This document shows, piece after piece, positions 59,823 through 64,000 of a stretch of 64,000 nt of DNA. Both the position numbers and the translations under genes were made by a program. The notes under the pieces were generated by a model. That model saw only the letters and a program-made list of their open reading frames with translations, had not been told where the DNA came from and did no database searches. Source of the DNA: Comamonadaceae bacterium. Lineage in GTDB: Bacteria; Pseudomonadota; Gammaproteobacteria; Burkholderiales; Burkholderiaceae_C. The stretch is taken from contig JAIXOM010000023.1 in the NCBI GenBank assembly GCA_027486755.1, positions 99,827 through 163,826 of the forward strand, given 5' to 3'. Numbering within the stretch: the first letter of the stretch is position 1; each line of letters opens with the position of its first letter.

Positions 59823-60548
59823 ATGACGTCCGGATCCGATTTGCATTGGCATGTGCGCTCCTTCATGGCGCGCCGGCGCTGGTCGGCCGCCCGACAGCGC
59901 CTGGCCGACTGGCTGCTGTCGCTTCGGCAGTTGCCGGCTCCGCCTGATGAATTGCTGCTGCTGGGCGGCAGTGCGGGATGGATGATGTCGCCCGAGTTTC
60001 TGGCCGGCTTCAAGCAAGTGGTGCTGGTCGACATCGACCCCTGGGCGGCTCGGCTGTTCCGCTTGAACCACGGCGGCACGCTCAAGCGCCATGGCATCGT
60101 ACTTGAATTTGTGCAAGGCGATGCGCATGCCTTGCTCGGCGATATCCTGGGCGAATACCCGCAGGCCTGCGTGCTGTTCGACAACTTCTTGGGGCTGGAC
60201 TCCATCTACACCCGCAGCCTTGATCTCACCGCCCGGCGTTTGCGGGGCCTGCGTGGGCGCATGCGGGGGCGGCTGTGGGGCAGCGTGCATGACCGCCTGT
60301 CCGGGCCAGGCACAGCCGATTGGGCCGGCGCGGCCTGCTGGTCGCAGCACTGGCGCTGGCCCTCGGCCCAGCCCCTGCCGCAGCAAGATCTCTTTGCCTC
60401 GGTGCAGGCCCAGGGTCAATGGCTGGACCACCATACCGAGCCGGTGCTGCCGCCCGGCCTGCAGACCCACTTGATACCCTGGCCCATCATCCCTGGACGC
60501 TGGCATTGGCTGCAAGCGGGCTGGGTGGATGATCGGGGGGGGCGTTGA
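59823..60548 (+). CDS. Hypothetical protein with a Rossmann/SAM-methyltransferase-like core
   Basis: This 241-residue protein has E-L-L-L-L-G-G-S-A-G-W-M-M then V-V-L-V-D-I-D-P-W-A-A-R-L, which looks like the first two strands of a SAM-binding fold (glycine loop and acidic residue). The remaining half is rich in Trp and Pro and unfamiliar. Methyltransferase activity is not certain because the glycine loop is G-G-S-A-G. It follows the hydrolase gene by 33 nt and may be co-transcribed. Confidence 0.65.
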   Translation: MTSGSDLHWHVRSFMARRRWSAARQRLADWLLSLRQLPAPPDELLLLGGSAGWMMSPEFLAGFKQVVLVDIDPWAARLFRLNHGGTLKRHGIVLEFVQGDAHALLGDILGEYPQACVLFDNFLGLDSIYTRSLDLTARRLRGLRGRMRGRLWGSVHDRLSGPGTADWAGAACWSQHWRWPSAQPLPQQDLFASVQAQGQWLDHHTEPVLPPGLQTHLIPWPIIPGRWHWLQAGWVDDRGGR

Positions 60549-60769
60549 CAGAGATTTCGGTCTGCTGAGGCCTGCACGGGGGGTTATCCGTCAGATTAGG
60601 AACCCTTGAGAAGTTGCACGGTGACAATTGCAGCAGGGCGAGTCGCGACATCCACTCGCAGCGGTTGACCGCGGCGATCACAACGGTCGCCGCAGCAGTG
60701 CGACCTTAGGGCAGTTGGGTAGTCAAGCTGCAGCTTTCGGTTATTCACTTTCATGTCTTTCGCAAGCTT

Positions 60770-60802
60770 GCACCCATCTTGTCAACTTGACAAGATGGGT
60801 GC
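60770..60802. promoter_or_regulatory. Perfect 33-bp palindrome upstream of phd/vapC
   Basis: GCACCCATCTTGTCAA and its exact reverse complement are separated by one base, 45 bp before the antitoxin start. It is likely the operator of the toxin-antitoxin operon. The rest of the gap 60549-60847 shows no gene. Confidence 0.75.
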
Positions 60803-60847
60803 TTGTGCCTACCATCGCTCTGGAATGCAGTTTTTGGGAGCTCAGTT

Positions 60848-61087
60848 GTGAAAACCATTCAAGTCGGCGCGTTCAAAGCGCGCTTCTCTGAAATGATCGA
60901 CTCGGTGCGTGCTGGGCAGACGGTCGTCGTTGCGTACGGCCGTAATCAGGAAAAGGTGGCTGCGCTGATTCCCTATGCTCAGCTTCCCTCTACTCTGCCC
61001 CGCAAGCTGGGAAGCCTGTCCGATGTGGCCAGCGTGAGCTTTGCGCCGGACTTCTCAATCACCGATGAGCAATTGCTGGGCGCATGA
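60848..61087 (+). CDS. Phd/VapB-type antitoxin
   Basis: This 79-residue protein starts at GTG with V-K-T-I-Q-V-G-A-F-K-A-R-F-S-E, a Phd/YefM-like DNA-binding start, then V-V-V-A-Y-G-R-N-Q-E-K-V-A-A-L and a flexible tail. GGGAG stands 7 nt before the GTG. It overlaps the toxin ATG by 4 nt. Confidence 0.87.
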   Translation: MKTIQVGAFKARFSEMIDSVRAGQTVVVAYGRNQEKVAALIPYAQLPSTLPRKLGSLSDVASVSFAPDFSITDEQLLGA

Positions 61088-61485
61088 AGCTGTTGTTGGA
61101 TACGCATGCATTGATCTGGTCCATCGTCGCCCCTGAGCAGCTGTCGGCGCCGGCCAGAGCGGCCATCATCAACCCCGATCATCAGGTGGCTGTCAGTGCT
61201 GTCTCCTTTTGGGAAATTTCCATCAAGAGCGCTCTGGGTAAGTTGAGCCTTGTCGGAACCACGGTTGAGGCGCTGGTGGACGCCTCGCAGCAGCAAGGCT
61301 TTGATTTGCTGCCCTTGGACCCGCGGATGGCCGCTAGCTTTAACCGACTGCCGATGGACCCCCAGCATCGCGATCCCTTTGATCGCATGTTGGTGTGGCA
61401 GGCGCTCTGCCTAGGCTACACCTTGGTCAGCAGAGATCGAAAAATAGCTAGGACTTCGCAGGACGGACTTCGGGTTCTTTGGTGA
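61084..61485 (+). CDS. VapC-type PIN-domain toxin
   Basis: This 133-residue PIN RNase starts M-K-L-L-L-D-T-H-A-L-I-W with the first catalytic Asp. The Glu of F-W-E-I-S-I-K and the C-terminal D-P-F-D-R-M-L and S-R-D-R-K-I acidic residues complete the site. This subgroup (D-T-H-A-L-I-W) is the one usually paired with Phd-like antitoxins. Confidence 0.92.
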   Translation: MKLLLDTHALIWSIVAPEQLSAPARAAIINPDHQVAVSAVSFWEISIKSALGKLSLVGTTVEALVDASQQQGFDLLPLDPRMAASFNRLPMDPQHRDPFDRMLVWQALCLGYTLVSRDRKIARTSQDGLRVLW

Positions 61486-61569
61486 CAGGGCAATGGTTGG
61501 GCAGCACCCGTCTGCGCAGTGAGTCCGACCTCGGTGCATCCTGCACCAAATCTGCCAATTGACTTCGCT
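61486..61569. other. Start of regulatory intergenic region
   Basis: No gene is seen. A lone half site TGCACCA at 61542-61548, part of a GGTGCA/TGCACC palindrome at 61533-61547, may be a further weak NtrC contact. Confidence 0.35.
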
Positions 61570-61586
61570 TGCGCCAAGTTGGTGCG
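61570..61586. promoter_or_regulatory. NtrC-type site 1 upstream of the nitrate-type transporter
   Basis: TGCGCCAAGTTGGTGCG fits the 17-bp NtrC palindrome TGCACCA-N3-TGGTGCA with two changes. Confidence 0.7.
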
Positions 61587-61611
61587 CGAATCCTCAAGGT
61601 GGATAGGGGTA

Positions 61612-61628
61612 TGCGCCCATTGGGTGCT
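61612..61628. promoter_or_regulatory. NtrC-type site 2 upstream of the nitrate-type transporter
   Basis: TGCGCCCATTGGGTGCT is a second match, with its centre 42 bp (four helical turns) from site 1, which suits cooperative binding of activator dimers. Confidence 0.65.
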
Positions 61629-61759
61629 GCTGTGCCCCGATCTGGGGAGGCTGTGCCAGATTTCGTGCGGAGCCATCGACACCAAATTAGGTCATTACCC
61701 TCGCAGCACCTGAGCGCAGCCCGCGCTCAAGGCCTGGATAGTCGCAGAAGGCTGGAATC

Positions 61760-61775
61760 AGGCCCGGGGCTTGCT
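61760..61775 (+). promoter_or_regulatory. Sigma-54 promoter of the nitrate-type transporter
   Basis: AGGCCCGGGGCTTGCT matches TGGCACGRNNNTTGCW except at positions 1 and 5, with GG and GC 10 nt apart. Transcription would start near 61787, about 24 nt before the receptor gene. Confidence 0.65.
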
Positions 61776-61810
61776 AATACCTGGTCATCCCCGTTTAGCA
61801 AGGTGTGACC

Positions 61811-63214
61811 ATGAGCCAATTTTTTGATCCCTTCAATGCCGACCGCCCCTTGATGATGCGCTGCAGCTGCGGCCGTCACGACAGCGAGCAGGCGCATCAG
61901 CAGGAACTCAGCGCCAGCGCCGCTACCCAAGAATTACAGCGGCGCAGCCAGACCGCTGAATTTGAGACCTACAGCCGCGAGTTCATCGAGGCGTCGCTGG
62001 TCAAGTCGCTCTTCCCGCAGGACGAAGTGCGGCGGCGCTTTTTGCGCGCCGTTGGTCGCAATACCGCGATGGCCGCCATCTCCAGCGTGCTACCGGTGGC
62101 CAGCTTGCAGGCCATGGCTCAGGAAAGAGGCCAGCTTGAGAAGAAGAGCCTGAAAGTCGGCTTCATTCCGATCACTTGCGCCACGCCTTTGATCATGGCC
62201 CACCCCTTGGGCTTTTACAAGCGCGAGGCCCTGGACGTCGAGGTGGTCAAGACCGCAGGCTGGGCCATCATCCGCGACAAGATGCTCAACAAGGAGTACG
62301 ACGCCACGCACTTCCTGTCGCCCATGCCGGTGGCCATCTCCCTGGGTCTGGGCTCGACCGCCACGCCGATGAATGTGGCCACCATCCAGAACACCAACGG
62401 GCAGGCTATTACCCTGGCCAACAAGCACAAGGACAAGCGCGATCCCAAGCTGTGGAAGGGCTTCAAGTTCGCGGTGCCCTTTGAGTATTCGATGCACAAC
62501 TTCCTGCTGCGCTATTACGTGGCCGAGGCCGGGCTGGACCCAGACCGCGACATCCAAATCCGTGTCGTGCCGCCGCCTGAGATGGTGGCCAACCTGCGCG
62601 CTGGCAATATCGATGGCTACCTGGGCCCGGACCCCTTCAACCAGCGCGCTGTGTTCGAGGAGATCGGCTTCATCCACATGCTGACCAAGGACCTGTGGAA
62701 CGGCCATCCCTGCTGCGCTTTCGGGACCTCGGCCGAGTTCATCAAGCAGAACCCGAACACCTTTGCCGCGCTTTACCGCTCGGTGCTGACGGCCGCAGCC
62801 ATGGCCAGAGACGCCAAGAACCGTGAGCTGATCGCCAAGGTGATTGCGCCGGCCGCCTATTTGAACCAGCCTGAAATTGTGCTGACCCAGGTGCTGACCG
62901 GTCGGTTTGCCGACGGCCTGGGTGGCATACAGACCGTGCCTGATCGCGCTGACTTTGACCCCATTCCCTGGCAGTCGATGGCAGTGTGGATGCTCACCCA
63001 GATGAAGCGTTGGGGCTATGTCAAGGGCGAGGTGAACTACCGCCAGATTGCCGAGCAGGTCTTTCTGCTGACCGACGCCAAGAAGCACATGAAGTCTCTG
63101 GACCAAAAGGTGCCCGAGGGCTCCTATCCCAAGTTCAAGATCATGGGCAAGGAGTTCGACCCCGCCAAGGCCGACGCCTACGCCAAGGGCTTTGCCATCG
63201 GTCGGGCGGCTTGA
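61811..63214 (+). CDS. NrtA/CmpA-type ABC transporter substrate-binding protein with internal Tat-like signal
   Basis: This 467-residue receptor belongs to the nitrate/bicarbonate NrtA-CmpA family: K-V-G-F-I-P-I-T-C-A-T-P-L about 116, F-A-V-P-F-E-Y-S-M-H-N-F and A-G-N-I-D-G-Y-L-G-P-D-P-F-N-Q-R. Before the mature domain lies a twin-arginine-like signal (R-R-R-F-L-R-A-V-G at about 76-84), itself preceded by some 75 residues including C-S-C-G-R-H-D. AAGG upstream supports ATG 61811. Sigma-54/NtrC sites suggest a nitrogen substrate, probably nitrate. Confidence 0.9.
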   Translation: MSQFFDPFNADRPLMMRCSCGRHDSEQAHQQELSASAATQELQRRSQTAEFETYSREFIEASLVKSLFPQDEVRRRFLRAVGRNTAMAAISSVLPVASLQAMAQERGQLEKKSLKVGFIPITCATPLIMAHPLGFYKREALDVEVVKTAGWAIIRDKMLNKEYDATHFLSPMPVAISLGLGSTATPMNVATIQNTNGQAITLANKHKDKRDPKLWKGFKFAVPFEYSMHNFLLRYYVAEAGLDPDRDIQIRVVPPPEMVANLRAGNIDGYLGPDPFNQRAVFEEIGFIHMLTKDLWNGHPCCAFGTSAEFIKQNPNTFAALYRSVLTAAAMARDAKNRELIAKVIAPAAYLNQPEIVLTQVLTGRFADGLGGIQTVPDRADFDPIPWQSMAVWMLTQMKRWGYVKGEVNYRQIAEQVFLLTDAKKHMKSLDQKVPEGSYPKFKIMGKEFDPAKADAYAKGFAIGRAA

Positions 63215-63223
63215 GGACCCACC

Positions 63224-64000
63224 ATGAATTCGTCCCTGCGATTGAAATCTTCGCTGCTGTCGCTGCTGATCCTGACCGTGCTGCTGGCGGTCTGGCAGAT
63301 TGCCACCCAGCCGCGGCTGGCAGCGCCTGCGGCGACGGTCACGCTCACACCTGAGCAGATCGAGTACCAAAAGATGCTGGGCAAGGACCCGGCGGCTTCG
63401 AGCGCTTCTGCTGAAGCGGGCAAGGGCGCTGGCTTTCCCACGCCGATGCAGATGGCTCAGACCATCTACAAGCACCTGTCCGATCCGCTCTACGACAACG
63501 GGCCCAATGACAAGGGCATCATGATCCAGCTGGCTCACTCGCTGGCGCGGGTCGGGCTGGGCTTTGCCCTGGCCTGCCTGGCGGCCATACCGCTGGGCTT
63601 CGTGATCGGCATGTCGCCGCTGCTGTATCGGGCCTTCGATCCCTTCATACAGGTGCTCAAGCCCATCAGTCCGCTGGCCTGGATGCCGCTGGCGCTCTAC
63701 ACCATCAAAGACTCGTCGATCTCGGGCATCTTTGTGATCTTCATCTGCTCGGTCTGGCCGATGCTGATCAATACCGCGTTTGGCGTGGCCTCGGTGCGCC
63801 GTGACTGGCTCAATGTGGCGGCCACACTTGAGTTGAGCGCGCCGCGCAAGGCTTTCGAGGTGATCTTGCCTGCAGCCGCCCCCACCATCCTGACCGGCAT
63901 GCGCATCAGCATGGGCATTGCTTGGCTGGTCATCGTGGCCGCTGAAATGCTGGTCGGCGGTACCGGCATCGGCTACTTCGTCTGGAACGAGTGGAACAAC
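63224..64000 (+). CDS. NrtB/CmpB-type ABC transporter permease, 3' truncated by window edge
   Basis: The frame starts M-N-S-S-L-R-L-K 9 nt after the receptor stop and is open to the window end (259 codons). It has an N-terminal membrane helix, a linker with T-P-E-Q-I-E-Y-Q, then the permease core with P-L-A-W-M-P-L-A-L-Y and the EAA loop L-E-L-S-A-P-R-K-A-F-E-V-I-L-P-A. It forms the membrane channel for the upstream receptor. The ATPase gene is expected next, outside the window. Confidence 0.92.
   Translation, partial: MNSSLRLKSSLLSLLILTVLLAVWQIATQPRLAAPAATVTLTPEQIEYQKMLGKDPAASSASAEAGKGAGFPTPMQMAQTIYKHLSDPLYDNGPNDKGIMIQLAHSLARVGLGFALACLAAIPLGFVIGMSPLLYRAFDPFIQVLKPISPLAWMPLALYTIKDSSISGIFVIFICSVWPMLINTAFGVASVRRDWLNVAATLELSAPRKAFEVILPAAAPTILTGMRISMGIAWLVIVAAEMLVGGTGIGYFVWNEWNN

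Noticed and set aside
58830..60515. 561-codon open frame on the minus strand opposite the esterase and Rossmann-like genes
   Set aside because: Low-complexity, His/Arg/Gln/Ala-rich translation without any motif; typical antisense frame in GC-rich DNA. The plus-strand genes show clear catalytic motifs.
62090..63538. 482-codon minus-strand frame opposite the NrtA-like gene
   Set aside because: No recognisable domain; it mirrors the codon pattern of the real plus-strand gene.
1..64000. CRISPR arrays, insertion sequences, prophage or conjugation genes
   Set aside because: No regularly spaced repeats, transposase, integrase or structural phage genes were seen in any frame.

Overview
This is a high-GC chromosomal segment of a betaproteobacterium of the order Burkholderiales, most like the family Comamonadaceae. 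The evidence is the many orphan Bug/TctC substrate-binding proteins, the gene order asd - fimV-like - truA - trpF - trpB - trpA - accD, a complete-looking urease block, and a second infA. I see no phage, insertion sequence, rRNA or CRISPR array. I cannot name the species.

Layout. (1) 1-7.7 kb: end of a Bug protein, an O-antigen ligase-like membrane protein, a parvulin chaperone, a two-subunit molybdenum hydroxylase and a YdjM-like membrane protein. (2) 7.9-15.7 kb: aromatic catabolism, with MarR, feruloyl-CoA synthetase-like and crotonase genes divergent from an amidohydrolase across a palindromic operator, then pobA, a Bug protein and a GST. (3) 15.7-18.2 kb: dbpA with a pseudouridine-synthase homologue that lacks the catalytic Asp. 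(4) 18.2-26.6 kb: a tightly coupled eight-gene operon (acyl-CoA dehydrogenase, two Bug proteins, alpha/beta hydrolase, amidohydrolase, CoA ligase, MDR reductase, IclR) for an unidentified substrate. (5) 26.6-35.6 kb: a patchwork with a broken toxin-antitoxin pair, a wrecked DUF4143 ATPase, an unusual MORN-trypsin-adhesin protein, a TRIC channel, TPR and fasciclin proteins, tRNA-Ser and vapBC. (6) 35.7-49.5 kb: nitrogen salvage, with urease ureABCEFG plus an extra 50-residue His-rich protein, an ABC transporter, an M20 amidohydrolase, a UraD-AllC fusion, PuuE, GntR and UraH. (7) 49.5-57.8 kb: brnTA, accD, an MNT-HEPN pair, trpABF, truA, fimV-like and asd, with a candidate Thr/Ile/Lys leader peptide before asd. 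(8) 58.2-64 kb: genes of unknown role, a phd-vapC module, and a nitrate-type ABC transporter that runs off the window.

The genes of block 6 work together. Urate-derived hydroxyisourate would pass through UraH, UraD, PuuE and AllC to ammonia, and urease takes the urea. A GntR repressor lies beside them, and its likely operator appears both at uraH/gntR and upstream of the ABC transporter. Close matches to the sigma-54 promoter consensus precede ureA and the ABC transporter, and a weaker match precedes the nitrate transporter. NtrC-like 17-bp sites lie upstream of two of the three. The region therefore reads as a nitrogen-limitation regulon.

The least familiar observations are the asd leader peptide, the hidden urease-operon small protein, the enzyme homologues missing key catalytic residues, and the IclR-linked operon.
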